Assembly (NCBI RefSeq): GCF_015207985.1
Contig: NZ_JADEVV010000010.1
Span: 1 to 64,000 of the forward strand
DNA: 64,000 nt
Reading direction: 5' to 3'
Source: Synechocystis salina LEGE 00031
Lineage (GTDB): Bacteria > Cyanobacteriota > Cyanobacteriia > Cyanobacteriales > Microcystaceae
A model generated the notes under the pieces. It made no database searches, had not been told where the DNA came from, and saw only the letters and a list, made by a program, of their open reading frames with translations. A program made the position numbers and the translations under genes. This document shows, in pieces, positions 53,312-63,314 of the stretch. The stretch's first letter is position 1, and each line of letters opens with the position of its first letter.

Positions 53312-54329
53312 TGGTAATTCCTAATCTAAATAGTTTTTCAGCATTTGTTTGGTAGATTTTGTGTCTTTCCTGATCAGAAATTGGTGCATTATCCAAGAAA
53401 GAAACAGCTTCTTCAACCGACTCATATGGATAATCGGCGGCGAAGAGTACGGCATCGGCTCCCAGTACGTCTAGCACATGACGCAGAGCAGGTGGGGAAC
53501 AAACCCCACTGGTGGTGATGACAAAATGATCTTTGAAGTATTCGCTAGGCAGACGAGGCATTTTAGGCACTGCGCCAATTTCTACCTGCAGTGAATAACG
53601 GTTATCTATCCTTTGTAACCAGTACGGTAATCCTTCCCCCATATGGCCCAAAATAATTTTTAATTTCGGGAACTGATCAAATACGCCGCCCATAATGAGG
53701 CGCAAACCGTGGGTTGCAGTTTCAACGGTAAATCCCCAGCCCGCAAAATAGAGTCCATAGTCCAGGAAGGGAGAAATCATCTCTGGAGAAGGGGTGCGAG
53801 GATGAAGATAAATGGGGGCATTGTTGGCTTCGGCAGCGGCAAAAATTTCCCAATAATTCTTGTCATCGAGATATTTTCCGCCAGTGTGGGAATTAATTAA
53901 TACACCGCACAACCCAAGTTTCTGTATAGCTCGCTCAATTTCCATTGCGGCGGCTTGGGGGCATTGGGGGGCCACTGCTGCTAGTCCGGCAAAACGATCA
54001 GGATAATTTTTGACAGCTTCACTTAACTGATCATTAGCCTGACGGGCAAGGGTTATGGCCAACTCAGGCTCAAATACCTGTACACCTGGGGAAGTAATGG
54101 AAATAACTTGTATATCAATGCCAGTGGCATCCATATAAGCAATGCGTCCAGCGCCGAGGTGTATTAGCCGCTCGTGGATAATTCTTGTGCCAGGACTGTT
54201 CGCTAGAATCGTTTCGCCCATTTTGCGAAAACCCGGTTCGTTCTTTGCCCCCTTGGCAAGAACCTTAGTCCACTCGTCAGCAATCTCCTGGGTGACAAAA
54301 GCCTCTTCTACAGCAATTCGTTTCATCAT
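53283..54329 (-). CDS. Amidohydrolase-2 family metal-dependent (de)carboxylase
   Basis: 348 residues. TIM-barrel relative of ACMSD, gamma-resorcylate decarboxylase and dihydroxybenzoate decarboxylase. Metal site elements: VEEAF at residues 7-11, the histidine in APIYLHPRTP, KIILGHMGEGLPYWLQRIDN and the aspartate in LFAADYPYES. The first motif is E-x-A rather than the E-x-H of most bacterial decarboxylases; E-x-A is known from fungal 2,3-dihydroxybenzoate decarboxylase, so a hydroxybenzoate-like substrate is plausible. The start overlaps the cobQ stop (ATGATGA). It lies between cobQ and a ferredoxin gene, an unusual association. Confidence 0.82.
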   Translation of the reverse strand: MMKRIAVEEAFVTQEIADEWTKVLAKGAKNEPGFRKMGETILANSPGTRIIHERLIHLGAGRIAYMDATGIDIQVISITSPGVQVFEPELAITLARQANDQLSEAVKNYPDRFAGLAAVAPQCPQAAAMEIERAIQKLGLCGVLINSHTGGKYLDDKNYWEIFAAAEANNAPIYLHPRTPSPEMISPFLDYGLYFAGWGFTVETATHGLRLIMGGVFDQFPKLKIILGHMGEGLPYWLQRIDNRYSLQVEIGAVPKMPRLPSEYFKDHFVITTSGVCSPPALRHVLDVLGADAVLFAADYPYESVEEAVSFLDNAPISDQERHKIYQTNAEKLFRLGITNGSNDTLST

Positions 54330-55843
54330 CCTAAAAAACTATTAACTAAAGTGTCTGAATTTTCCCCTGGGAATGACGGCAAAATCGGATTGAGGTTGAC
54401 ATGGGTTTCGACAAAATCCGCTAATGAATTTAACATAGCTTCCCGTTGTTCTTGATAATTGCCAATGGCAGTTGGTAATGGTCCCAAGCCCCGTCGTTGC
54501 CGTAGATTATTTAACCAACACCGTCGCCAGGTACCGTTATCGAATAGGCCGTGGAGGTAGCAGCCCCAGAGGTTTTGTTGCCCATTAACCATGCCCAGCT
54601 CTTCTTGGTCAAACAGGGGCAGAAAGTCTTGGCTGTGCTCCGATCGCCGACTGATGCCCTGGTGGATTTCGTAGCCAGTGACCCTTAAACCTGGTTGGGG
54701 AGCGTAGCTGATGGTTTCCTGTTGGCGGGTAATTTTTTCTTGGGTGATGACGGTGGTCAGGGGGAAGAGCCCCAACCCTTGGCAGTTAGTGAGACTGCCT
54801 TCGATATTTTCTGGATCGGCAATGGTTTGCCCCAGCATTTGATAGCCGCCGCAAATGCCCATCACAGTGCCACCGGCTTGGACGTAGGCCATAATTTGCT
54901 GACTCATGCCACTGTTTTGTAACGCTTGCAAATCGGCGATCGTGGTTTTACTGCCGGGAATAATTACGGCGTCGGGGTTGCCCAACTGTTTTTCTAGGGG
55001 AAGATAATCGACATAAACACCGGATTCTGCCTCCAACGGCTCAAAATCGGTGAAGTTGGCGATGCGGGGCAAGCGGAGTACTACTATGCGAATATCTTCT
55101 GGGCTGGGGCGACCACTTCTTTCCAGTAAATCGAGGGAATCCTCCGCTGAGAAAAGATTTTGCCCATAGGGAATGACTCCTAACACGGGAATACCTGTAT
55201 ATTCTTCTAGCCAAGTAATGCCACTGTCTAAGAGGGAACGCTGGCCGCGAAATTTATTGATGACGATGCCTTTGATTAATTTTCTTTCCTCTGGTTCTAG
55301 CAGTTGCAAAGTCCCCACTACATGGGCAAACACACCGCCCCGGTCAATGTCGGCAATAAGAATGGTGGCGGCCTGGAGATGCTTGGCCACCCGCATATTG
55401 GTTAAGTCCCGGTGTTTAAGGTTAATTTCCGCTGGACTGCCGGCCCCTTCACACACCACGACGTCAAAATCCTGGGCTAAAATTTCCAACGAATCGGCGA
55501 TCGCCTGCCAGCCCCGGTCAAAGTAATTTTGGTAATATTCCTGGGCCCTGGTTGTGCCTACGGCCTTACCCAATATGATCACCTGGGAAGTCATATCCCC
55601 CTGGGGTTTGAGCAAAATGGGATTCATGGCCACCCTGGGAACAGTCCCGGCGGCCCAGGCTTGCACTGCTTGGGCGTGGCCCATTTCCCCGCCATCAACG
55701 GTGACAAAGGCATTGAGGGCCATATTTTGTCCTTTAAAGGGGGTGACCCGATAACCCCGACGATGGAGCAGACGACACAGACCGGTGGTTAAAAAGGATT
55801 TCCCGGCATGGGACGTGGTACCAACCACCATAATTGCTTTCAT
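54326..55843 (-). CDS. cobQ: CobQ: adenosylcobyric acid synthase
   Basis: 505 residues from ATG 55841-55843 (MKAIMVVGTTSHAGKSFLTT; the codon two places earlier is TTG). The N-terminal synthetase domain has P-loop GTTSHAGKS and FKGQNMALNAFVT, then NPILLKPQGDMTSQVI and GAGSPAEINL. The C-terminal class I glutamine amidotransferase carries the nucleophile Cys in GICGGYQMLGQ and the histidine-rich YEIHQG and CYLHGLFDN. It amidates four carboxyl groups of adenosylcobyrinic acid a,c-diamide. Its stop overlaps the start of the next gene. Equivalent to slr0618. Confidence 0.95.
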   Translation of the reverse strand: MKAIMVVGTTSHAGKSFLTTGLCRLLHRRGYRVTPFKGQNMALNAFVTVDGGEMGHAQAVQAWAAGTVPRVAMNPILLKPQGDMTSQVIILGKAVGTTRAQEYYQNYFDRGWQAIADSLEILAQDFDVVVCEGAGSPAEINLKHRDLTNMRVAKHLQAATILIADIDRGGVFAHVVGTLQLLEPEERKLIKGIVINKFRGQRSLLDSGITWLEEYTGIPVLGVIPYGQNLFSAEDSLDLLERSGRPSPEDIRIVVLRLPRIANFTDFEPLEAESGVYVDYLPLEKQLGNPDAVIIPGSKTTIADLQALQNSGMSQQIMAYVQAGGTVMGICGGYQMLGQTIADPENIEGSLTNCQGLGLFPLTTVITQEKITRQQETISYAPQPGLRVTGYEIHQGISRRSEHSQDFLPLFDQEELGMVNGQQNLWGCYLHGLFDNGTWRRCWLNNLRQRRGLGPLPTAIGNYQEQREAMLNSLADFVETHVNLNPILPSFPGENSDTLVNSFLG

Positions 55844-56060
55844 AGCCAAATTTTGCTGAGGTCTGATGAGGGATTAACCGGAGTATGCCAACTCTGGTGG
55901 GAATTCCATTGTATTATCCCCCTCTCGGTCATCCGTTGTTACACCCAGCGTTTTGGCTTTGTGTTGTTATGGCTGAGTTTATGTTTGAAAAATCCCCATT
56001 GCCATGGCATTCAGGTTTGGGAATCACAACTTCAATAACGGGTCATTGGAGTCTGTCCCA

Positions 56061-56297
56061 TCAGGCAAAAGATGGTTCGAGTTCCAATTCACAAGCTTTA
56101 ACCTGCTGGCGTGACACAATCCGCATTTGGTGGGGATAGCGTGGCCTTGGATCCCCCACTAGCCAAATGGGTGGGACCATACTGGTTTCGTAACAGTCAA
56201 TTTGATATAAAACCCCCGGTTCGGATTTGAGTTCTACTATTGTCCCCGGCAAATACTCAAACATTTCATCCCAGTCAATGGGAGATGTGGTATTCAT
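56061..56297 (-). CDS. Small conserved cyanobacterial-type protein, function unknown
   Basis: 78 residues from ATG 56295-56297 (MNTTSPIDWDEMFEYLPGTI); an in-frame extension upstream is less conserved-looking. The compact sequence (VELKSEPGVLYQIDCYETSM, PPIWLVGDPRPRYPHQMRIV) has a beta-rich, globular character with no membrane span. I do not recognise a named domain. Flanking non-coding stretches of more than 200 bp on both sides suggest a monocistronic gene. Confidence 0.55.
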   Translation of the reverse strand: MNTTSPIDWDEMFEYLPGTIVELKSEPGVLYQIDCYETSMVPPIWLVGDPRPRYPHQMRIVSRQQVKACELELEPSFA

Positions 56298-56669
56298 CAG
56301 CGGTCCTCCATATTGCTCAAAAGGTTTTATGCCTCTCCGACTTAGGAACGGTTGGGAAGAAACGGTGTTGGGTTCTAGACCCTGTGGCCACAAGGGTGAC
56401 AAAATGCCAGGCAATTTCCCCAGGATTCTTGTTACCAAGCAAAGTCGAGAAGAATAAAATGAATAAATTCTGTATCGACTTTAACAAAATCGAGCAATAT
56501 TGGCATAAAGCACGGAGCTAAGTTCACAAATCGTGACATTGGGAAGTAAGGACGATGGAATGGGTCAGGCAACAACATTGACTGGCTTGGGCTTTTCATT
56601 CCAAAAGAGGGAAATAGCGGCGATCGCCGGGATTAGTAGAAGGAAAGTTGACTTTTCTCAAAGCATAGT

Positions 56670-58799
56670 TCACAAATCAAGGGCAGAGTTAAAGCCCTGA
56701 CGGGGATTCCATTGGATAGCGCCCGGTCCGGTTACCCACAATTGACCCCGGTATTTTGCCACTGTTTGCCTCAAATCTTTGCTGACATAGGGCGCAATGG
56801 CGATCGCCGTGGGAGGTCGTAAACTATCCAGCCAAATGTAGGGAAAAAACTGGCCAACCCAGATGATGGTTTGGGGTCGTTGATCCAGCGGTAATTGCAA
56901 TGGAGCTTGGTTGGTTGGGGGCACTTGCAGAAAAATCCACCAGCGTTGTTGACCAAATTCCAGTTGCAAAATTGCTGGGTTGATTTCTACCCAACTTAGA
57001 TGGGGGCAGGAAGGCGGCAGCGGTTGACCGACCATGGCGGGAGTTATGGTTAATTGACAATCAACTTGGCTAATTCCTTTTTGGGCCAGGAAAGGAGCCA
57101 GTAATCTGGCCGTGGACTGATCTTCCGCTTGGGTGATGGTTGTGACCGTGCCGGGGGCCTGGGTCACAATGACAGGAAATTTTTTACTAGCAAAAATGGT
57201 CAACTCCACCCTAGTTTGCAGGGCAAAAATGAGGGGCAAAATGATTATTGCGAGCAAAAATACCGTAACCCAGCCCCAACGCCGTCGCCACCAGGGAAAG
57301 GCCCAGATCAAACCAAAAGCAGCGTAGATTATGACCACTTGTCCCAGCCCCACTTCCCCCACCGCCACCGTGGGCAATTGTTGAAATTGAGCGGCGATCG
57401 CCATTAACCAACGGGCGGGGAAAGCTAGCAACCAAGCAGTGGCACTACCCAGGGGCGGAAAAATGAGGGCGAACAGAGCACTGATCATTCCTCCCAAGCT
57501 TAACAGGGCCAGCAAGGGCGTGATCAGAATATTCAGGGGTAAGGCAGCGGGGATAAAATAGCCAAACTGTTGCAAAAGAATGGGCGTAGTCCAAATACTG
57601 GCCGCTAGGGGCACCGCTATCACCGCGGCAATTTTTCCCGGCAAAAAGTCCAGCCGTTGTTGCAAAGCCGGCACCATCACCACAATGCCCAAAGTGGCCA
57701 AAAAACTGAGTTGAAAACCCAAAGCTTGGCTCCAGATGGGATTAACCAATAGCATCCCTGTGGCAATGAGCAACAATGCCCCCACAGTGTTTAATTTTTG
57801 GCCGCTGGCTAGGGCCGCCATCACCCCCACCCAGAGCAAACTAGCTCGGATCACTGATGGTTCCAGCCCCGTTAAACCCAGATAAAATGCCAAGGTAATC
57901 AACCCAACGGCGATCGCTAATTTGGAACTGACACCGGCCTTTCTGCCCAGGAGTAATACGGTGCCCACCAGCAGGGAAACTTGATAGCCAGAAGCGGCCA
58001 GGAAATGGGAAAGCCCCACCGCTTGGAAAAGATTGCGTAATTCCGTGGGCAAATTAACCGCTTTCGCTCCCAGCACAATAGAACTAATCAGCAAGCCGGG
58101 CCATTTTCCTTGCCCTTGGGCTGGTAACCAGGCGGTCTGGGCATTGACAATCCTTTGCCGTAGGGGATTGAGACCACAAAACTTTTCCCCCACCAGCGTC
58201 GCCGTTTCCCCCCTTAACCCAGCAAAAATACCCTGACGGGCCAGATATTGGGCAAAATTAAACGCCTCTGGATTCTGGGGAGCACTGGGACGGTATAGCA
58301 AACCGGTGACTCGTATTTGCTGACATTGTTGCCAGGGTTTTTCCGCCATGGGTAGGGTCAGGTACACGGTGCCAGAACGGGGCCGGAATTCTTGTTCCGG
58401 TGGTCGTTGCCACTGCTCTATCTGGAGCCAAAATTGTTGTTGACCTGGGGCATTTTCCCTACCCCCCGCTGTTAAAGTGCCGATCGCCGTGATGGTCTGA
58501 AAACTTTTGGCCGGAGGATCTAGCAGACGGCTAATGTCATTCACCCCCGGCTGGGGAGTGCGCCAAAGGGCGTAATAACTGGCCAGCAAAGCAATCATGC
58601 CCGCCAGCAACCACTGCCATCTAGTCGGCCCCCGTCGCCAAACTAGGGGCATAAACATAACGGTGATCGCCGTAGCCAGAAACCACAACACCGCTAGGGC
58701 AGCCCCCTTCTGGAGATTAAACCAGTCCACATCTAGCCCTGCCCCCAATAATCCGAGCATAAAACTGAGACAAATCAGGACCAGGGGATGGAAACACAT
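56670..58799 (-). CDS. comEC: ComEC-like DNA uptake channel protein
   Basis: 709 residues, rich in membrane spans (about 10-12). The N-terminal OB-like DUF4131 region (about 90-200), then the central competence domain with the SHFLAASGYQVSLLVGTVLL motif, SVIRASLLWVGVMAALASGQ and NPIWSQALGFQLSFLATLGI. The C-terminal metallo-beta-lactamase-like region (about 560-709) is short and seems to lack the usual HxHxDH, so it may be degenerate. ComEC moves single-stranded DNA across the inner membrane during natural transformation, for which Synechocystis is well known. Equivalent to sll1929. Confidence 0.9.
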   Translation of the reverse strand: MCFHPLVLICLSFMLGLLGAGLDVDWFNLQKGAALAVLWFLATAITVMFMPLVWRRGPTRWQWLLAGMIALLASYYALWRTPQPGVNDISRLLDPPAKSFQTITAIGTLTAGGRENAPGQQQFWLQIEQWQRPPEQEFRPRSGTVYLTLPMAEKPWQQCQQIRVTGLLYRPSAPQNPEAFNFAQYLARQGIFAGLRGETATLVGEKFCGLNPLRQRIVNAQTAWLPAQGQGKWPGLLISSIVLGAKAVNLPTELRNLFQAVGLSHFLAASGYQVSLLVGTVLLLGRKAGVSSKLAIAVGLITLAFYLGLTGLEPSVIRASLLWVGVMAALASGQKLNTVGALLLIATGMLLVNPIWSQALGFQLSFLATLGIVVMVPALQQRLDFLPGKIAAVIAVPLAASIWTTPILLQQFGYFIPAALPLNILITPLLALLSLGGMISALFALIFPPLGSATAWLLAFPARWLMAIAAQFQQLPTVAVGEVGLGQVVIIYAAFGLIWAFPWWRRRWGWVTVFLLAIIILPLIFALQTRVELTIFASKKFPVIVTQAPGTVTTITQAEDQSTARLLAPFLAQKGISQVDCQLTITPAMVGQPLPPSCPHLSWVEINPAILQLEFGQQRWWIFLQVPPTNQAPLQLPLDQRPQTIIWVGQFFPYIWLDSLRPPTAIAIAPYVSKDLRQTVAKYRGQLWVTGPGAIQWNPRQGFNSALDL

Positions 58800-59020
58800 C
58801 AGTTTAACTCCATGTCAATTTTTCCAAAATCTTCCTGACGAGGGGAAGCAAAGGGAAACAATTTTTACAGCGGTTACGATATCTAAGGGGCACAGCAAAA
58901 CCTTTGCCGAATAAGCGTTATGACTGTTTTTTTTGTGTCAGGTTGATTCGGAATTTGCCGTATGCCTGTTTGTACAGTCTTGTTTTGCCCCCTAAATCTC
59001 CTCACTAAAGCTCCGGCAAT

Positions 59021-59090
59021 ACTGGGGGACTTTGCGTCTGTTTCCCCCCAAATTTGGGGGGTGGGGGGTCAGGGGGGCTTTTCAAACACG
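59021..59090 (-). repeat. Dispersed C-rich repeat, copy 2
   Basis: Read on the minus strand: TGTTTGAAAAGCCCCCCTGA, then CCCCCCACCCCCCAAATTTGG, GGGGAAAC and a diverging tail. It matches the element at 30564-30624, including TGTTTGAAAAGCCCCCC and CCCCCCAAATTTGG. The plus-strand core can fold into a hairpin. Confidence 0.7.
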
Positions 59091-59132
59091 TTCTTAGGAA
59101 ATTGGCATCCGTACTAAAGCATAGCAGTCCGC

Positions 59133-59161
59133 AAAAAAATAATCCCCTCCCGGAGAAGGGG
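59133..59161 (-). terminator. Rho-independent terminator after rpoC2
   Basis: On the minus strand CCCCTTC-TCCG-GGAGGGG (59161-59144) is followed by ATTATTTTTTT (59143-59133), 76 bp past the rpoC2 stop. A strong seven-pair stem and T-run. Confidence 0.85.
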
Positions 59162-59237
59162 AAGGGATACTAATTAGCTAGAAAGATAAAGATGGGGATG
59201 CTAAACGTTTTTAAGCTCAAAGAATCAGGGATTATCC

Positions 59238-62200
59238 TTAATCCTCATCGTCTTCAAAATCGTCGTCGTCATCCATGTCGAAATCATCCTCATCGGTATC
59301 GTAGGTTTCTTCAAACTCTTCGTCATCCCGACTGAGTTGAGTGCCCGCATAGGCCCGGGCCCTGGTGTCGTCCAACAGGTCGTCATCGGCTTCAACTTTT
59401 TTGGTTTTCACCTTGGATGCACTAGCTTTTTTCTTTGCCGTGGGTAATTCAATCGGCTCAATCATATAACCTTGGATATCATCCTGGGTTTCCACTAGTC
59501 CCAGAATTTCCTCGTGGCTACTGAACCCCGTACCCGCAGGAATGAGCCGACCAATGATCACGTTTTCCTTCAGGCCCCGCAGCCAATCGGATTTACCCTC
59601 GATCGCCGCTTCGGTGAGGACCCTGGTGGTCTCTTGGAAGGAAGCCGCACTAATGAAGCTATCGGTATTCAAAGAAGCTTTGGTGATACCCAACAACACG
59701 GGGGTATAGCGGGCCGGAGCACTACCGGTGATGCCCATGGCCTCGTTGACCTGTTCCACCTGGCGCAGTTCCACCAGTTCCCCTGGGAGCATAGTGGTGT
59801 CTCCTCCGTCATCAATGCGGACTTTGGCCGTCATCTGCCGGACAATTACCTCAATGTGCTTATCGGAAATATCCACCCCTTGGGATTGGTAAACCGTTTG
59901 CACTTCATTGACGAGGAATTTTTGCGCCGCTTGGAGGCCCCTGAGGGCCGCTTGGTAACAACCGTCCTTGTCCACGTAGTAACTGAAAAACACGTCCAGA
60001 ATTTCGTGGGGATTGTTGTAACCATCGGTGAGGGGGTGCCCCACATCAATGCGTTGGCCATCGGTAACCATGGCGTTTTGCCCCGGCAAGAGGGGATATT
60101 CGCTCACGGTGCCATCGTCTTCCAACACTTTGATATCGACACTTTCATCTTCGAGGTATTCCACTTGGCAGACCCCAGGGGCGCGAGCAAGGATGCAGGC
60201 CTCCTTGGGCTTCCGAGCTTCCAAAAGTTCCTCAATCCGGGGTAAACCCTGGACAATATCTCCAGTCTTGGCTCGCTCGAACACCAGCAGTACGAGGTTA
60301 TCGCCCCGTTGCACTAGGTCTCCATCTTCAATGTGGAGCACTGCCCCAGGGGAAACCCGATAGGGCCGAGCCCGCCGTAGAACTAATTGATAGTTGTCTC
60401 CTTTACCGTTAATTTCCAGTACTTTACCGGACTCTTCTAGTTTGACGCCGGGCACCAATTCCTGTCCTGCCACCAACAGTTGTCCTGGTTTGACTTCCGG
60501 GGCACTGGGTAGATCCATCACTAGGCGATCGGCTTCCCGTTCCAGTAACACCCGACGGATGGATTCCTGTCCTTCTTTGATACCCCGGACAATGCCCGCT
60601 TCCTTACATTGAATTTCAGTCCGGGCCACCACCGCTCCCGGAGGAATTTGGTCGCCGTCCTGCACCAATAAACGGGTTTTGGAAGCGCCACCGAGGGGAT
60701 CGGACTCCTGGTCCCGCCGCAGTACCAAGGATTCTAGAATCACCAACTGTAAACGCTGGCAATCTTCCTCTTCGTCATCTTGCAGTTCAATATCGGCGGA
60801 AAGGTGGGAAATACCTTCATTGCCACTGCCATAAATCTCCAACACCAACTGGGTGCTGAGCAGGGGAGCCCCTTCGACGGATTTCACCCGATCGCCATCT
60901 TTGTAGAACAGGCGCTGAACAGAGCGCAATTCAATTTGGCGACCCCCTTCTTCGTTTTGGGAACCCTGGGAGGGGGCGGCGGGCTCATCAAACACTTTGT
61001 ACTCTTCCACTGGCCGCAGCAGTAAACCATTGCCTTCGGGGCTTTCAATCCACTCCGCTTGGCTGAGGGTGCTAACGGTGACACCGGGGAAAACATCCTG
61101 CCCTGGTTGGAGCAATTGGCCGGTTTCAATTTTCACCGAACCGGGGTCTACATCTTGGTAAAAATCACCGGGTTTGATGATAATTTCCCGCAGAATATCG
61201 TTTTTCTGCACCACTTCGACGATGCCGCTGGATTGACAGAAAATGTCTTTGACTACTTCCGTGCCTGCTTCCACATACTGGCCATCTTCCACAATTAACA
61301 GGGAAATATCCTTGTTGATTTCGTGGGTTTCTTCGGGAATCCAGAGCAGGGTGCCACCTTTGGTGACTTCGTAGCCCTGTTTGCGGCCGCCCTTGGCCAC
61401 TTCCACCCCGGCGTAGCGAATCATGCCCCCGGTGGTGGTGCGGTAGCGGTCATCGATTAATTCCGCCACAATGCTGTGGTTCTGCACTTTGGTACCAGGA
61501 GCGGCCTTGAGCAGGAAACGTTGTTTATCAGCGGTGTAAATTACGTACTGTTCCCGGCCACCACTGCTTTCTAGCTTCACCTGGGCTTGGTCCAGGAGCA
61601 CGGAGGCGGTGATGATTTCAATTTCCCGGTTACTCACCAGGCGCACCACCCCGCCATCGTTGGTGACCAGTTTGGTTTCGGCCATGATGCTGCCGACTTC
61701 CACCTGCTCGTCGTTTTTCACCACCGGTTCCGCTCCGGGCGGTAAGTTATACACTTCCCCGGAGAGAATCCACACCAGACCACCCCGTTGGGCAATGCGG
61801 GTGGTATTCCCCTGGCGATCGGTTTTTTCCTCTGGCACCAGGCGATCAAACAACACTTCCCCAGCCAAATCCCCGGCCACGTCCTTGGTGGCCCGCTCCG
61901 TGGAACGTTGGGTTTTGGAGAGGGAGATTTCCGTCATCAACTGGCTGGCCGTCACCGTTTGCCCGTCCTGCACAAACAGTAGGGAACCGGGGGTGAGGGA
62001 GTAGGTCTGGCTGGCGGCCTTTTTCCCTTCCCCTTTCCAGATCAAATCCCCGGCTATTTCCACCTGTTCCGCATCTTCCCCGTGGCGGGTACGGACTTTA
62101 CGGGTGCTTAAACCCTTGCCCCATTTAACTGTGCCGTTTTCGGGAGCCTTTTCTTGGCGGGCCACTTCCCCGGTGAATACCCCCCCAGTGTGGAAAGTCC

Positions 62201-63191
62201 GCATGGTCAACTGGGTACCAGGTTCCCCAATGGATTGGGCGGCGATAATTCCCACCGCTTCCCCTAAGTCAACTTTGTGACCATGGGCCAGGCTCCAGCC
62301 GTAGCAGTTTTGACAAACAGACCGGGCCGCTTCACAGGTCAACGGCGATCGGACGTAAACTTCATCGGTGACAGCGGCGATGCGGTTAGCTAACGCTTCA
62401 TCAATTTCCTGGTTACGCTCTGCAATGACATTCCCTTCGCCATCCACCACATCCTTAGCCAACAAACGACCAAACAGGCGATCGGCTAAGCTGATTTTGA
62501 CCTGGTCCCCATCGGTCATGGCCGTCACCCGCAGACTGCGCTCGGTGCCACAGTCCTGTTCCCGCACAATTACATCCTGGGATACGTCCACCAAACGCCG
62601 GGTGAGATAGCCAGAGTCCGCCGTCCGGAGAGCCGTGTCCACCAGACCTTTACGGGCACCGTAGGAAGAAATTACATACTCAGTAACGGTCAGCCCCTCC
62701 CGGAAATTGGTCTTAATGGGCAAGTCAATAATTTCCCCCTGGGGATCGGCCATCAAACCCCGCATTCCCACCAACTGACGCACCTGGCTCATGTTCCCCC
62801 GGGCACCGGAGAAAGCCATCATGTACACGGAGTTGAGAGGGTCGGTTTTACGGAAGTTAACCACCACCTGGTCTTTCAATTCTTCTGAAGTACTGTTCCA
62901 AGTATCAATTACCTTTTGGAACCGTTCCACTTCGGTGATTTCTCCCCGGGCATACCGTTCCTCCGTGGTGCGAATTTCCTTTTCCGCCGCCTCCAACATC
63001 TGTTTTTTCTCTGGAGGAATTGTCAGATCATCTACACTAATAGAAACCCCCGCTTTGGTGGCAAAACGAAACCCCAGTTCCTTCAGTTCATCGGCCAACT
63101 GGGAACAGCGAGCAGAGCCGTAACGACGGTAGGCAAGGGCAATGAGTTTTTTCAGGCGGCCTTTGTCGATGGTGTAGTTATAGAAGGTCAT
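59238..63191 (-). CDS. rpoC2: RpoC2: RNA polymerase beta-double-prime subunit
   Basis: 1317 residues. The C-terminal half of the split beta' subunit of cyanobacteria and plastids. Conserved parts: [18 protein letters not shown] near the start, [20 protein letters not shown] (bridge-helix/trigger-loop region), [20 protein letters not shown] (zinc-type cysteines), [20 protein letters not shown] (trigger loop), the long cyanobacterial insertion (about 340-970) of repeated beta-barrel modules, and [20 protein letters not shown] near the C-terminus. A long acidic tail ([18 protein letters not shown]) closes the protein. It is preceded by rpoB with no rpoC1 between them. Confidence 0.97.
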   Translation of the reverse strand: MTFYNYTIDKGRLKKLIALAYRRYGSARCSQLADELKELGFRFATKAGVSISVDDLTIPPEKKQMLEAAEKEIRTTEERYARGEITEVERFQKVIDTWNSTSEELKDQVVVNFRKTDPLNSVYMMAFSGARGNMSQVRQLVGMRGLMADPQGEIIDLPIKTNFREGLTVTEYVISSYGARKGLVDTALRTADSGYLTRRLVDVSQDVIVREQDCGTERSLRVTAMTDGDQVKISLADRLFGRLLAKDVVDGEGNVIAERNQEIDEALANRIAAVTDEVYVRSPLTCEAARSVCQNCYGWSLAHGHKVDLGEAVGIIAAQSIGEPGTQLTMRTFHTGGVFTGEVARQEKAPENGTVKWGKGLSTRKVRTRHGEDAEQVEIAGDLIWKGEGKKAASQTYSLTPGSLLFVQDGQTVTASQLMTEISLSKTQRSTERATKDVAGDLAGEVLFDRLVPEEKTDRQGNTTRIAQRGGLVWILSGEVYNLPPGAEPVVKNDEQVEVGSIMAETKLVTNDGGVVRLVSNREIEIITASVLLDQAQVKLESSGGREQYVIYTADKQRFLLKAAPGTKVQNHSIVAELIDDRYRTTTGGMIRYAGVEVAKGGRKQGYEVTKGGTLLWIPEETHEINKDISLLIVEDGQYVEAGTEVVKDIFCQSSGIVEVVQKNDILREIIIKPGDFYQDVDPGSVKIETGQLLQPGQDVFPGVTVSTLSQAEWIESPEGNGLLLRPVEEYKVFDEPAAPSQGSQNEEGGRQIELRSVQRLFYKDGDRVKSVEGAPLLSTQLVLEIYGSGNEGISHLSADIELQDDEEEDCQRLQLVILESLVLRRDQESDPLGGASKTRLLVQDGDQIPPGAVVARTEIQCKEAGIVRGIKEGQESIRRVLLEREADRLVMDLPSAPEVKPGQLLVAGQELVPGVKLEESGKVLEINGKGDNYQLVLRRARPYRVSPGAVLHIEDGDLVQRGDNLVLLVFERAKTGDIVQGLPRIEELLEARKPKEACILARAPGVCQVEYLEDESVDIKVLEDDGTVSEYPLLPGQNAMVTDGQRIDVGHPLTDGYNNPHEILDVFFSYYVDKDGCYQAALRGLQAAQKFLVNEVQTVYQSQGVDISDKHIEVIVRQMTAKVRIDDGGDTTMLPGELVELRQVEQVNEAMGITGSAPARYTPVLLGITKASLNTDSFISAASFQETTRVLTEAAIEGKSDWLRGLKENVIIGRLIPAGTGFSSHEEILGLVETQDDIQGYMIEPIELPTAKKKASASKVKTKKVEADDDLLDDTRARAYAGTQLSRDDEEFEETYDTDEDDFDMDDDDDFEDDED

Positions 63192-63196
63192 TTTTT

Positions 63197-63300
63197 CAGT
63201 TACTCAGTTATCAGGGAGCAGTTAGCAGATATCAGGTATCAGGAAGCAGGTATCAGGAAGCAGTTGGCAGGGGGTAAGACACTGTTCACTGTTTCCTGTG
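63197..63300 (-). repeat. Short tandem repeats between rpoB and rpoC2
   Basis: The 123-bp gap is made of units such as CAGTTATCAGG, GGTATCAGGAAGCA (about three times) and CACTGTTCACTG, the same style as in the rnpB insert at 25160-25217. It lies exactly where rpoC1 is found in most cyanobacteria. Confidence 0.8.
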
Positions 63301-63314
63301 CTCCGATCGCCGTT

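Larger units (their letters stand above)
58800..59237. other. 438-bp intergenic region between rpoC2 and comEC, with repeat and terminator
   Basis: No gene is supported. It contains a C/G-rich dispersed repeat (59021-59090), and the strong terminator at 59133-59161. Both flanking genes read leftward, so the comEC promoter must lie at the comEC-proximal side. No regulator site was identified. Confidence 0.5.

Noticed and set aside
59514-60245. 243-codon open frame opposite rpoC2
   Set aside because: It is the mirror of a conserved coding region; codon bias of rpoC2 makes long antisense frames common.
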